From: Algoriphagus vanfongensis DSM 17529
GTDB lineage: Bacteria; Bacteroidota; Bacteroidia; Cytophagales; Cyclobacteriaceae
Assembly: GCF_000429465.1 (NCBI RefSeq)
Contig: NZ_AUBX01000014.1
Location: 248,001-312,000 of the forward strand
Reading direction: 5' to 3'
DNA length: 64,000 bases
Part shown: positions 44,161 through 53,693 of the stretch, in pieces
Layout: each line of letters begins with the position of its first letter
Numbering within the stretch: position 1 is the first letter of the stretch
Made by a program: the position numbers and the translations under genes
Notes under the pieces: model-generated
Seen by the model: the letters and a program-made list of their open reading frames with translations, nothing else
Told to the model about the DNA's origin: nothing
Database searches by the model: none

Positions 44161-46842
44161 TTAAAGGTCATATTTCACACTGAGCAAGCCATACCTCGGC
44201 TGCACCCAGTAAGAATAAGTACTGATCAGATTGTCTGAAAAACTATCTCTTCGGATAGCCTGCGTATCCAATATATTCCAAACTGATACTCTGAATTCCC
44301 ACGGACTCGACTTGCCCTGATAGCTCAAAAAGGCATTCAAAAACTCAAAATCACTATGGGTATTGGCTCCTTTGTTCAGATAGGCATTGTAGGTATAGTC
44401 TGCATTCAGCTTCAATCCCTTGAAGATATCCAAGTCGATTTCCAGTTTTGGGCTGTGAGTTACAAATGTATTTTTCACATTTCTCCCCTGATACTTATTC
44501 GCATCAAAGGTGTAGCCCAAATCAATCTCCAAAATCTTGAAAACCGTGGTTGTAATCTTGAAATTATAACTCTGGGTGAAAGACTGGTTTTCGTTGGTCT
44601 CGCCGTCCAGTAAGGTATTTGTTTGATATGAATTCCATCTTCCTCCTGTTTGCAGTTTGAAGGTATTGAATCGCTTGTCGAAGGTCAGATCTCCATTCAG
44701 AGTTTCATTGATCGGATCAATATTCTGGATGGTCAAGAGTCGGTTTACACCCGCAAAATCTGTCACCGTCACCAAATCATCCTTTTTGCGCTGCCAGTTG
44801 AGATTGCCAAAAAGATTAAAAGCAGAGAAGAAATCAAAGTGATTGTAGCTTAAGGAATGATTGGAAAACAGCCCATTGTCCAGCATCCGATTTCCGGTGA
44901 AAATGGAATTGTAATCCTGAATCACCCATCCCGTGGCTAGCTTTTGGACGTCCATGAAACTCGCCGACTGATCAAATCGATAAGTCAAACTACGATTGGT
45001 TTTGATTGCCCATTTGGCATAAACTGACGGCAATAGCAGCCATTTTTCCTGCTCTCGAGACAGGTCATCCTGCATATCCTTCCAGGCATAGCGATGCAAA
45101 TTCAATGTGGGACTGATGATCAAAGTTTTCCACTTGGTCTTGTAGGTCATCCCCAAATAAGTATCCTGAATCCCGAAATCTGCATCGTTTCTAAACTCAT
45201 CCAATTCCGTATTTTGGTCCTCTTCTACCAAATCCACTCCGCCTAATAGCTGCTGATTCGTTGAGTTGTAGCCCAAGGTCCAGTTGAGGTGATTGGTAGG
45301 ATTGAGAATATGATAATAATTGAAAGCTCCCTCGATTCGATTGCCGCGTATTTCCTGATTTTGGAGAAAGCGATAAGTCTCGGCATCTTCCACCGCCAGC
45401 ATTCCCATAAATGGCCGCTGATTGGTCGTCAAATCATAAAGCGGATCTTGGTATTTGCTTTCCCAGTTGACTTCCATGGAGAATACCTGCCTTTCATTCG
45501 GGGCATGATACCATTCTCCCTTTTGCTGAAGGGAGTAAGGCCTGCGGGTCTGCCGGGTGGCGATTTGCTGATCAAATGTGCCAAAATCAGAATTCAAACC
45601 TGTTCGGGTTTCTATATCGGCGATCTTCCCAAAGAAACTGTACTTTGCGTAAGTTTCCTCTCGTGGGGTGAAGGTCAAGGAATACTTCATCAAACCCGAG
45701 GCATTTTCTACCCGATTGACGGATTCCAAAGTCTCCTGATTGTTTTCATCGCTCCGCAAATAGGTTCGCTGAGAATTGCTTCCCAATAAATTATTGGAAG
45801 AAGAGGCGATGAAAAAACCGGCATGTCTCCACTTGCGAGAGGGCGTAAAATTTACATTCAAGGCTCCCAATTTGGTTTCTAAATCCCGAGCATTGTTTCT
45901 CTGAGCCATGGGAATCCCCAAGTCATCTCCCCCGATCTCCACTCGAGATCCATTTCTGGATGCCAAACCAGAAAGTCCTCCACTGAATCGGAAATAATCC
46001 TGAAGGGTAAAAGCCAATTCACCCACATTATTCACATCTGCGATCAGATTCAGGTTTAATTTGGGAGCGTAATAAAAGGCATTGGCATGACCCAGATAGC
46101 GTTCTTTCGGTCCGCCTCCAGCAGTCAGATCTCCAAAAACCAGATTCTTCTTTCCATCCTTCAATTCGATGTTCAGGGCTAGGCTCTCATTGTTATCCAA
46201 ACCTCGAATCGGAGAGACTTCATTGAAATTCTTCAGCACCTGCACCCGGTCCACTGCATTCGCAGGCAAGTTTTTAGTGGCCAGTTTGGTATCTCCATCA
46301 AAGAAATTCTTTCCATCGACCATGACTTTGTCCACCTTTTTGCCCTGCACTTTTACTTCCCCATTATCATCCACTTCGAAGCCTGGCAATTTTTCTAACA
46401 CATCCTTTAGTTTCCGTTCATTTCCCGAAGTAAAAGCATCCGTCTTGTAAGTCAGCGTATCACCTTTCATGGTGATCGGCAACTCAGTCACCACTTCCAC
46501 CTGATCCAAAGTAGTCTCATCCACAGCTAAAATCACCTGAATCTGTTCGTCGGAGCTCCATTCTGAAATCTCCCGCTCGAAAGGCTGAAAACCTACAAAG
46601 GAAACCCGCAACAAATAAGTAGATCCTGTAGCTAGATTGATTCGGAAGCGCCCTTCCTCATTGGAAACGGCAAATCCTCCGATCTTCTGCGTGGACTGAT
46701 TGATGGCGACCACATTGGCGTAGGGAACGGGATTATCGAGTGAATCCAGCACCTGGCCGATCATGGCTTTACTTTGCCCAAAGGCAGGAAACGCCATCCA
46801 CGTGAGATAGAGAATAAGAGTCGCTCGTTTTAAAAAAGACAT
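44161..46842 (-). CDS. Outer-membrane beta-barrel receptor with carboxypeptidase-regulatory-like and plug domains
   Basis: 893 residues. Signal peptide ends AFGQ at about 22. Residues 25-110 are a CarboxypepD-regulatory domain (VLDSLDNPVPYANVVA, EEGRFRINLATGSTYLLRVS). A TonB plug-like domain follows (RKLKDVLEKLPGFEVDDNGE, VDKVMVDGKNFFDGDTKLAT), then a long beta-barrel with an outer-membrane C-terminus ending in YDL. It lies downstream of a GLPGLI gene on the same strand, a frequent Bacteroidota pairing. Substrate unknown; a peptide- or protein-related ligand is possible. Confidence 0.9.
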   Translation of the reverse strand: MSFLKRATLILYLTWMAFPAFGQSKAMIGQVLDSLDNPVPYANVVAINQSTQKIGGFAVSNEEGRFRINLATGSTYLLRVSFVGFQPFEREISEWSSDEQIQVILAVDETTLDQVEVVTELPITMKGDTLTYKTDAFTSGNERKLKDVLEKLPGFEVDDNGEVKVQGKKVDKVMVDGKNFFDGDTKLATKNLPANAVDRVQVLKNFNEVSPIRGLDNNESLALNIELKDGKKNLVFGDLTAGGGPKERYLGHANAFYYAPKLNLNLIADVNNVGELAFTLQDYFRFSGGLSGLASRNGSRVEIGGDDLGIPMAQRNNARDLETKLGALNVNFTPSRKWRHAGFFIASSSNNLLGSNSQRTYLRSDENNQETLESVNRVENASGLMKYSLTFTPREETYAKYSFFGKIADIETRTGLNSDFGTFDQQIATRQTRRPYSLQQKGEWYHAPNERQVFSMEVNWESKYQDPLYDLTTNQRPFMGMLAVEDAETYRFLQNQEIRGNRIEGAFNYYHILNPTNHLNWTLGYNSTNQQLLGGVDLVEEDQNTELDEFRNDADFGIQDTYLGMTYKTKWKTLIISPTLNLHRYAWKDMQDDLSREQEKWLLLPSVYAKWAIKTNRSLTYRFDQSASFMDVQKLATGWVIQDYNSIFTGNRMLDNGLFSNHSLSYNHFDFFSAFNLFGNLNWQRKKDDLVTVTDFAGVNRLLTIQNIDPINETLNGDLTFDKRFNTFKLQTGGRWNSYQTNTLLDGETNENQSFTQSYNFKITTTVFKILEIDLGYTFDANKYQGRNVKNTFVTHSPKLEIDLDIFKGLKLNADYTYNAYLNKGANTHSDFEFLNAFLSYQGKSSPWEFRVSVWNILDTQAIRRDSFSDNLISTYSYWVQPRYGLLSVKYDL

Positions 46843-47121
46843 GTTTGTGAATTGTGAAATATGAAATCTGAAAGCTGAAAAGGAAATCAGGAAGGAAGGA
46901 GTAAACTCTTCAGTTGAAATAAGCTGCGCGAAATACTATTGAAATACGTCTTCGTCTAACTATTGAAATCTGCGTTAGCTATCTTTTTGAGACATGGCTT
47001 CGCCGATATATACTTCATAAAATATCCCTTCGGCAGGTCCTTGGCACATGGTACAAGAAGCACTACTTACAGCTTACTGTTTACCAAACTTGTAATTCGA
47101 GTCATGCCCAGTTCCTAATCC

Positions 47122-47958
47122 CTAGTTGCCTATCCTAATCGTAAACTGATTCCCCTCACCCGGCTTGCCGGAGTAGCGCTTCATCATATCCTGCATCTGT
47201 TCGTCGGCGATGGCGCGGTATTCCTCCCGAGTCACTTCTTTGCCTTTTTTGGGAATGACTATAGCCACCGGTTCTTCTGTAGGGTTTAGGACTATTTTCT
47301 CACAGATGATCGTAGAGCCTTCATTTTGCACTTCCAAAATCAATCCCGGCAATCCCCAGTATTGATTCGGACCATGACTCACTGGGATCTGCGGCGTAAA
47401 CCAAGCCACGATGCTGACCGTATCCTTGACGGTTTCCATCTCTTCCATTCCGGTAGAGAATCGCTTCGAATCCACAATCCTCGAATATTTGGCCTCCTGA
47501 CAAGAATAGTTTCCGATCTGCTTGGTCTTACCTGTCAGCTCCCAATCCATCGTGTTCAGACTATCCTTGACCAAAAATTCTTTCCCCATCAAATCTTCCT
47601 CCTCTACAAATTCCTGACTAGCGACATTTTTGTATAAAAGTCTATCCTGTCCGCCTTCCATGATCCGGATTTCCATGCCTCCGCTACTCGCCGTAGCCGG
47701 ACCTCCACCCAGACTGGGTGCCAGCTTCCAGTTAGACTCGGTCTGGGTAAAATCCAGAATGTATTCCTTTTCCATCTGTTTTTTGAGCTGCGCCTGAATC
47801 TCCGCCATCTGCTCCGGAGCCATTTGAGATGAGTCCATTGCTATTTTGATAGAAGAGGTAGTTTTGTAAAAGGCTCTACCTGTCAATCCCTGACCTATAG
47901 AAAAGTGGGGAAATGACAAAGAAATCAAGCCGATCAATAGAAGAAGTTTCGCTTTCAT
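47122..47958 (-). CDS. GLPGLI-family secreted protein
   Basis: 278 residues with a signal peptide ending SIGQ. The name motif is read directly as QYWGLPGLILEVQNEG. The rest is a beta-rich repeat-free domain with IGNYSCQEAKY. Function of the family is unknown; genes are often beside TonB-type barrels, as here (279 bp to the barrel gene start). It is divergent from the histidine kinase gene, across the GTTAA repeats. Confidence 0.93.
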   Translation of the reverse strand: MKAKLLLLIGLISLSFPHFSIGQGLTGRAFYKTTSSIKIAMDSSQMAPEQMAEIQAQLKKQMEKEYILDFTQTESNWKLAPSLGGGPATASSGGMEIRIMEGGQDRLLYKNVASQEFVEEEDLMGKEFLVKDSLNTMDWELTGKTKQIGNYSCQEAKYSRIVDSKRFSTGMEEMETVKDTVSIVAWFTPQIPVSHGPNQYWGLPGLILEVQNEGSTIICEKIVLNPTEEPVAIVIPKKGKEVTREEYRAIADEQMQDMMKRYSGKPGEGNQFTIRIGN

Positions 47959-48008
47959 AATGCAGGTTTTGTTTGCTACAAACCAATTAAAATTTGGAAT
48001 GAACTAGC

Positions 48009-48033
48009 GTTAAGCAGTGTTAACGAGTGTTAA
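48009..48033. promoter_or_regulatory. Three GTTAA direct repeats at 10-bp spacing (candidate response-regulator site)
   Basis: GTTAA occurs at 48009, 48019 and 48029, exactly one helical turn apart, within the 115-bp gap shared by the GLPGLI gene and the kinase-regulator operon. OmpR-type regulators bind such direct repeats; the regulator encoded at 49615-50295 is of that class. Confidence 0.6.
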
Positions 48034-48073
48034 CCTACAATTTGAATCATCAATAAGCTCCTAATTTAGTGCT

Positions 48074-49618
48074 GTGCAAAAGCTACAATTCAAGCGAATA
48101 GGGATTTTGATCAGCCTTGTATTGCTGATTACCATCGGCATCCAAGCCTGGAGGATTTACACGCAGTTTCGGCTGATTCAGTCCCAGCTCAGCAGTGACA
48201 TCCAGCTCAGCCTGGACAATGCCGTGGAAAACTACTTTGCGGAGCAGGCCAAATCCGACGTCATTACCCTGACAGACGATCACTTATTGAGAACAAAGAA
48301 ATCCGACACGATCCAATTCACGACGCGAGTTCAGCGGATCACGGTGGACTCTCTCGAAAGCATGGAAGACATGGACAGTTTTTTTGAGCGGGTAGGAAAC
48401 AGCGAACTGCTCAAGCATCTGGACGAAAGTGGCTCCGGAAAATTGGACTCTCTCATCTGGAATAGGGCTACCACAGATTCTTCGCAGTCAATTATCACGA
48501 TAGATTCCTTGGGCAACTTTGGCAAAGACACCAAAAATGGCTTGAATTTCTTCTTCGGTAGATCCTTTGCTGACAGTCTCAGCAATCTGGAATCCCTTAC
48601 CAACAAAATCATCATTTCCATCACTCGAGACTCTTTGGATTTTGACAAAATCAATGCGCTCCTACAGACCGAACTGCGCCGAAGAAGTATCGAAATCAAC
48701 TACCGACTGATCCATCTGGACCCAAAAAACAAAGCGGCCTCTGATTCGATAGCGACTGATGACCTTCCTTTTTTGGTGACATCCAGATCTACCTTTCTCC
48801 CTCGGGGACAGACATTGGAACTCTACTTTGAAAACAGCGCCCGTACGATACTCAAGCGGGGTGCGGTAGAGCTGGTGACTTCCATACTCTTGCTTCTGGC
48901 CATCATTGGGGCTTTCTATTACCTCTATCAGACGATCAAAAACCAAAAAGAAATCGCCGAAATCAAGCAGGATCTGATCTCCAATATCACTCACGAGTTC
49001 AAAACTCCGATCGCCACTACCCTGTCGGCCATCGAAGGCATCGAGCAGTTTAATCCGGAAAATGATGCGGAGAAAACCAAGCGCTACCTGGGTATCTCCA
49101 AATCTCAGATGCTCAAACTCAATCAGATGGTCGAGAAAATGCTCGAAACGGCTACGTTAAACTCCGATCAGATGGCTTTGAAAAAGGAACCCATCGAGCC
49201 GGAACCGCTTTTGCGCCAGCTCACTGTCAAATTCCAGACTTTGGCTCCCGAGAAAAAAATAGAACTCATTCTGCCATCTCATTGCAAGCCTATCGTGGCT
49301 GATGCTTTTCACTTCGAAAATGCCCTGTCCAACCTGCTGGACAATGCCATCAAATATGGCGGAGACCAGATTCACATCTGTTTGGATCAGAATGGGCACA
49401 ATAAAATACGCGTGAGGGACAATGGAGGGAATATCAGCCCAGAACAAAAAAACAGAGTTTTTGAGCAGTTTTATCGGATCCCCAAAGGAGATGTGCATGA
49501 TGTGAAAGGCTTTGGGATCGGGCTGTATTATGTCAAGACAATCCTGGAAAAACACGGAGGGAAAATCGATTTGGAGCTTGGAAAAGGCTTCACCACCTTT
49601 AGCACCTATTGGCCATGA
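48074..49618 (+). CDS. Membrane sensor histidine kinase
   Basis: 514 residues, GTG start at 48074. One membrane helix at about 8-27, a roughly 235-residue extracytoplasmic sensor domain, and a second helix at about 264-285 (VTSILLLLAIIGAFYYLYQT). HisKA dimerisation domain with the phospho-acceptor His307 in SNITHEFKTPIATT. ATPase domain with ENALSNLLDNAIKYGG (N box), VRDNGGNIS (G1) and GFGIGLYYVKTILEKHGG (G2). It is coupled by an ATGA overlap to the response regulator gene. The sensor domain is not of a recognised type. Confidence 0.94.
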   Translation: MQKLQFKRIGILISLVLLITIGIQAWRIYTQFRLIQSQLSSDIQLSLDNAVENYFAEQAKSDVITLTDDHLLRTKKSDTIQFTTRVQRITVDSLESMEDMDSFFERVGNSELLKHLDESGSGKLDSLIWNRATTDSSQSIITIDSLGNFGKDTKNGLNFFFGRSFADSLSNLESLTNKIIISITRDSLDFDKINALLQTELRRRSIEINYRLIHLDPKNKAASDSIATDDLPFLVTSRSTFLPRGQTLELYFENSARTILKRGAVELVTSILLLLAIIGAFYYLYQTIKNQKEIAEIKQDLISNITHEFKTPIATTLSAIEGIEQFNPENDAEKTKRYLGISKSQMLKLNQMVEKMLETATLNSDQMALKKEPIEPEPLLRQLTVKFQTLAPEKKIELILPSHCKPIVADAFHFENALSNLLDNAIKYGGDQIHICLDQNGHNKIRVRDNGGNISPEQKNRVFEQFYRIPKGDVHDVKGFGIGLYYVKTILEKHGGKIDLELGKGFTTFSTYWP

Positions 49619-50295
49619 GCAAAATCAAGGTATTATTAGCGGAAGACGAACTTGCCCTCGGCATGATCATCCAAGAAAGTCTGGAAAGCCGGGATTTCCA
49701 GGTTACTCTTTGCGGAGATGGACAGCAGACCTGGGAGGCCTATCAAATCAAAAAACCAGATGTACTGGTGCTGGATGTGATGATGCCCAAAAAAGACGGC
49801 TTCGGCCTCGCCACCGAAATCCGGAAGATTGACCCCTATACGCCGATTATTTTCCTGACTTCCAAAAGCCAAACCGAGGATGTGGTCAAGGGCTTTGGAT
49901 TGGGAGCCAATGACTATGTGCGCAAGCCCTTCAGCATGGAGGAACTGATCGTTCGGATCAAAGCCCAACTGGATAGACTTCGTGTCCGACAAAGCCAAAG
50001 TGACTGGATCGCATTAGGAAAGTATGAATTTCATCCGACCAAACAACTACTCAAAATCGAGCAGGAAGAAACCCCACTTACCGCACGGGAATCTCAGCTT
50101 TTACAGCTTTTGGCCGAGCATGCCAATGAGATCACAGACCGTACTTTGATCCTGACACAGATTTGGGGTTCGGATGACTTTTTCAATGCGAGAAGCATGG
50201 ATGTCTTTATCACCAAGCTCCGCAAAAAACTCCATCTAGACTCCAATATTCAGATTTTGAACGTGCGAGGCTTTGGGTATAAGTTGGTCTGCTAG
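49615..50295 (+). CDS. OmpR/PhoB-type response regulator
   Basis: 226 residues from ATG 49615 (the TTG at 49609 adds two residues). Receiver domain: LLAEDELALG acidic pair, phospho-acceptor Asp54 in VLVLDVMMPKKDGFG, Lys in YVRKPFSMEEL. C-terminal winged-helix DNA-binding domain with LTARESQLLQLLAEHANE and VFITKLRKKLHLDSNIQILN, ending in the RGFGYKL signature. It is the cognate partner of the kinase and a likely ligand of the GTTAA repeats. Confidence 0.95.
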   Translation: MSKIKVLLAEDELALGMIIQESLESRDFQVTLCGDGQQTWEAYQIKKPDVLVLDVMMPKKDGFGLATEIRKIDPYTPIIFLTSKSQTEDVVKGFGLGANDYVRKPFSMEELIVRIKAQLDRLRVRQSQSDWIALGKYEFHPTKQLLKIEQEETPLTARESQLLQLLAEHANEITDRTLILTQIWGSDDFFNARSMDVFITKLRKKLHLDSNIQILNVRGFGYKLVC

Positions 50296-50981
50296 TGTAA
50301 GTGAATAGGGAGGATGCTGAGGTTTTGTAAGTGATAATTAGAAGAGATTGGAGAATTAGAGATTAAGAGATCTGAGATCAGAGATTTAGGAGCTTTGTCA
50401 TTGCGAGCCTGCCTGTCAGCAGACAGAGAGGAACGACGAAGCAACCTCATTCGATTTTCTCAACAGAGACGCAGAGAACGCAGAGGTTGCTCAGAGATTA
50501 ATTCCCTAACAGGAACAAATGGTTCAAGCCTCCAGACTTGGACCCAAAATTTGGCAGTCTGAGAAGGCTACACGCAACCAATCCCCCCTTGGAAGAGGGG
50601 TAGAGCTTGTCCCGAAGAATTACGGGAGGGATGTTTTTAACTAGAGATCAGAGATTAAGAGATTAGAGAAAAGCTTGGTTTGGAAGGAAAATCTCAAATT
50701 CCCAATTTCAAATCAAAATTGCTTTTCACCCCTTTATTTTTTCAAAAAACCCAAAAATACCCAGTACAGGGTATAAAAAATCCAAACCAAAAGCCTTTTC
50801 TTCGGCCAATGATTTTCAAATGCAGCCAGCTCGGATTTTTTGGAGAGTCAGGTCGGAATTAAATCCGAAAACCAATGTTTTGTTCTGGATATTAAAACTA
50901 GCATAAACTGTACATACACAACCGATTCTGGGGAATATGTTCAATAAAATGCATAAATAAACAAGTTGGCAATAATATAAA
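50296..50981. other. 686-bp intergenic patch of dispersed repeats
   Basis: No gene is supported. It holds at least four modules separated by AGAGATTAAGAGAT-type sequence (50355-50388 and 50644-50668): TCATTGCGAG...GAACGACGAAGCAACC (50399-50446), an ACAGAGACGCAGAGAACGCAGAG element (50463-50485), the CTCCAGACTT module (50515-50574) and CCCCCTTGGAAGAGGGG...GGGAGGGATG (50583-50633). Similar modules are scattered through other Bacteroidota genomes (from memory). Confidence 0.65.
50515..50574. repeat. Dispersed repeat, copy 1 (CTCCAGACTT module)
   Basis: ACAAATGG-TTCAAG-CTCCAGACTT-G-CCAAAAT-GGC matches 53694-53740 in the same order. The pair flanks the AT-rich accessory genes. Confidence 0.7.
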
Positions 50982-52067
50982 ATGACAGAAGAACTTAAAA
51001 AATACGAATCCACAATTAAGAAGAAACACAGTTTCAACTGGACTCCAAAATTTGAAGAAGAATTTCGAACAGAATTAAATAAAAAGGTATTTGTACCAAT
51101 TGTCATTAAAACCTTTGAAAAGTTAGGATGGGATCTAGTTTTTCAGGACGAAACCTCAGCAGAAGCTAAACGAAAAGGAGATTGGAAAAGCTGGACTGAG
51201 AAAATCTCTGTGGCTTACGAATATGGAAAGGTAAAAGTTAAAAGTGTTTCACTTGGAAATGAAATGTGGGACAATGGAAGAAATTCAAAAAGAGTTCGTC
51301 TATTCAAATACGCTTTTCAACAAACAGAGAAAGAACTTGACAAAGAAGCCTTAGCAGAATTAGAGAAAGAAGTTGAACGCACAAATAACTGGGATGATTA
51401 TGAAATCCCAGAAAGTTTACCCAAACCGAAAGAAAGAAAGGAACCAAAAGCTTGGATTACGATTTTGGGTGGATTGGTTACAGCTCTTTTACTTGGATAT
51501 GTTGTTGCTTTTCTTTCAATAAAAGGAATTTACATAATTGGACTTTTTGAAGTAGGTGTCGCGCTTGCAATTGGATTTACATTGAAATATTTGATTAAGG
51601 TAAGCAACTACACCAATTACGATATTCTAAACTATTTACTTATCGGAATGATCGTGCTCGTTTATGTTTCTAACCAATATTTTCAATACCAAATTATATT
51701 AAGCGAGAATAACTACGAGCCGATTGGATTCTTTGAATTTATAAAACTTCGACTTGAAGCTGGCTTAACAATCAAGTCTCTAAATACTGGATGGATAGGA
51801 TTAGTTATAAGCTGGATTTTTCAACTCGGAATAACCTACTCAATTGGAATATTGCAATTAGTTTCAAAATTAACTTCATATCAATTGGAAAGGGTTCCAA
51901 TGGAAGTGGTAGATTTTGCTTTCTACCATTTTGTCAAGGAGAAAACTGAGAATCAAGTACGTTCCGAGCTTTCTAAAATGGGCTGGACGGAAGAGCAAGA
52001 TCAAAATGAAGTATTCGAATCAATTGGTGCACTGCAAGGAGCGACTGAATTGAATAGAATGGAATAA
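50982..52067 (+). CDS. Unknown membrane protein, AT-rich gene
   Basis: 361 residues. Residues 1-140 are cytoplasmic and charged (DLVFQDETSAEAKRKGDWKS, a domain seen in other uncharacterised proteins). Three to five hydrophobic segments follow from about 155 to 300 (ITILGGLVTALLLGYVVAFL, ILNYLLIGMIVLVYVSNQYF). I recognise no family. The gene is richer in A and T than its neighbours and lies inside a repeat-dense patch, so recent acquisition is plausible. Confidence 0.7.
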   Translation: MTEELKKYESTIKKKHSFNWTPKFEEEFRTELNKKVFVPIVIKTFEKLGWDLVFQDETSAEAKRKGDWKSWTEKISVAYEYGKVKVKSVSLGNEMWDNGRNSKRVRLFKYAFQQTEKELDKEALAELEKEVERTNNWDDYEIPESLPKPKERKEPKAWITILGGLVTALLLGYVVAFLSIKGIYIIGLFEVGVALAIGFTLKYLIKVSNYTNYDILNYLLIGMIVLVYVSNQYFQYQIILSENNYEPIGFFEFIKLRLEAGLTIKSLNTGWIGLVISWIFQLGITYSIGILQLVSKLTSYQLERVPMEVVDFAFYHFVKEKTENQVRSELSKMGWTEEQDQNEVFESIGALQGATELNRME

Positions 52068-52157
52068 AAATACTACTGGCAACATAGTTATAGTGCATAT
52101 CCAGCGGAATCCGCACCATACACAAACCATTGGCATTAATAAAAAATTGAAACAAAC

Positions 52158-52499
52158 ATGGAATTAATATTGAAAGTTATAATGTACTTGGTACAAAAGA
52201 TTAGAAATGAAGAATATAATTATTTGTCGGCTCCCGATGAAGTCTTATCTTGGATAAAAGTTGACAGAATAATGAAATTAGGTCATGCATTACCGTCTGT
52301 CGTACTAGCACTTTTACTTGCAATAAAAGTGCTCCCCATGCTCTCAGTTTCATACGCAGAACAACTAGAACAAAATGGGCCAATTATTCCTATTACTGTT
52401 ATTTGCTTTTTAATACCAATTTTAATATTTAACGGTATGATTATTGAATTTGTACTTGAAAAATCAAATTCTGAGTACAAAAAGTTAAAGAATAACTAA
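52158..52499 (+). CDS. Small unknown membrane protein
   Basis: 113 residues with two hydrophobic segments (LPSVVLALLLAIKVLPMLSV and IIPITVICFLIPILIFNGMI) and a basic tail. No family recognised. It follows the preceding gene after 90 bp of AT-rich spacer that carries a short inverted repeat (GCGG-aat-CCGC, 52104-52114) and is similarly AT-rich. Confidence 0.65.
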   Translation: MELILKVIMYLVQKIRNEEYNYLSAPDEVLSWIKVDRIMKLGHALPSVVLALLLAIKVLPMLSVSYAEQLEQNGPIIPITVICFLIPILIFNGMIIEFVLEKSNSEYKKLKNN

Positions 52500-52829
52500 T
52501 ACCAATCGAATAGACGGCCGTGAGCTATTAGCCCTATTAGCTGTAGTTTTCAACTACACCCTAAAATCTAGATTTCCCCTTCTATGCGTAGTTTGTAACT
52601 ACGCTTTCCTATTTTCAAGGATTTGCATTCCTTAATCTTCCCTCGTTTTGGCGATGCTCTATCTTCACGATTGACATCAAACTGGCCAAAACTTGAAATC
52701 ATCCAAACCATTTTTTCCGTGCTAAAGCATGGGGCTAATTAGGAGTCTACACGGAGATGTTTTTGAATAGGAATGGGTTTGAACCCATTCCAATAAAACC
52801 AATCCTATCCTCTACGCCTTTTCGTTTTT
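52500..52829. other. 330-bp intergenic region with three palindromes
   Basis: No gene is seen. TGTAGTT-TTC-AACTACA (52542-52558), GCGTAGTT-TGT-AACTACGC (52586-52604) and GGAATGGGTT-TG-AACCCATTCC (52770-52791) are perfect inverted repeats. They resemble REP elements mobilised by RAYT transposases, but no transposase is present. Confidence 0.65.
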
Positions 52830-53663
52830 CTACCTCCCCAAAACCACATCCAGGATCGCAGGACCCCAATATTCTTTGGTGAAGAAATAGGTAGCCACGA
52901 GTAGAAATAGATTGGCAGAAGCCAGAAAAACAATCGCTATGAATTTGGCAAAGCCGGATTTTAGCACCTTATACCTTCCTATAAAGATCTCCGCCACCAG
53001 CAAATTGGGCAGGTAAAAAAAGAAGTCCATAAAGTAATCAAAGGCTCCGGTGAAATCGGAATTGTGCCCCAATCGATCTGTCACCATAAACCAAAAGCCA
53101 TAGTCCATTCGATAGAGCCAGGAGCCAATCGCCAGGGCAAAGAGCCTTATGGCCCAGGCCCGATGTTGCTCCATCTTTCCCGATCTGGCAAAATAGATGG
53201 TAGCCACTGCCGCCACAAAAGTCAGAACCCCATAGCCTGCAAACCCAATATCCATGATCAAGCCGCCGATGGTTCCCTTCGCAAAAATAAAGACCAGCCC
53301 ACCCAAAGCTGCTGCGATCGAGGCAGCTACGTAGATTCGCCCTATGATTCGATGGAGCAAGGGGTATTTGACCCGAACTGATTTCACCAATTGAATACAG
53401 CCCAGAATCAGAATAATGCCCCCAGCTGCAAAGTGAAGCCCAATTCCCAGCGTGGCAGACCTGGTTTTTTCATCATAAATATCCGGAAGTACCTCATTCC
53501 ATTGGCTCGTATTCCCTTGGATCAAGGCAATAAAATAAAAGGCCAAAATATAGGCACCGAATAAAACGGCACTTCCCCAGACGATGATCACCAATAAAAG
53601 GCCCGCAAAACGCATCGTCCTGTCGAGGCTATTTTGCTGTACCGGAATGGATACTTCTTTCAT
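52830..53663 (-). CDS. DUF2306 multi-pass membrane protein
   Basis: 277 residues with about eight hydrophobic helices. The DUF2306 hallmarks are a central His (GIGLHFAAGG), YPLLHRIIGRIYVAASIAA, and MEQHRAWAIRLFALAIGSWL; these conserved His residues suggest haem or quinone binding by comparison with cytochrome b561-like proteins, which is inference. No operon partner is visible. Confidence 0.85.
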   Translation of the reverse strand: MKEVSIPVQQNSLDRTMRFAGLLLVIIVWGSAVLFGAYILAFYFIALIQGNTSQWNEVLPDIYDEKTRSATLGIGLHFAAGGIILILGCIQLVKSVRVKYPLLHRIIGRIYVAASIAAALGGLVFIFAKGTIGGLIMDIGFAGYGVLTFVAAVATIYFARSGKMEQHRAWAIRLFALAIGSWLYRMDYGFWFMVTDRLGHNSDFTGAFDYFMDFFFYLPNLLVAEIFIGRYKVLKSGFAKFIAIVFLASANLFLLVATYFFTKEYWGPAILDVVLGR

Positions 53664-53693
53664 AAGAATATTTAAAAAGCCTTTAAGTTAAGT

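Noticed and set aside
50399..50640. CRISPR array
   Set aside because: The modules in this patch are all different and not evenly spaced, so they are dispersed repeats.
50680..50862. 60-residue frame in the repeat patch
   Set aside because: Translates repeats only, and no start context or family is visible.
52068..52157. Integron attC site between the two AT-rich genes
   Set aside because: A GCGG-aat-CCGC hairpin exists but the paired RYYYAAC/GTTRRRY boxes are not clear, and no integrase is present; kept only as a hint.
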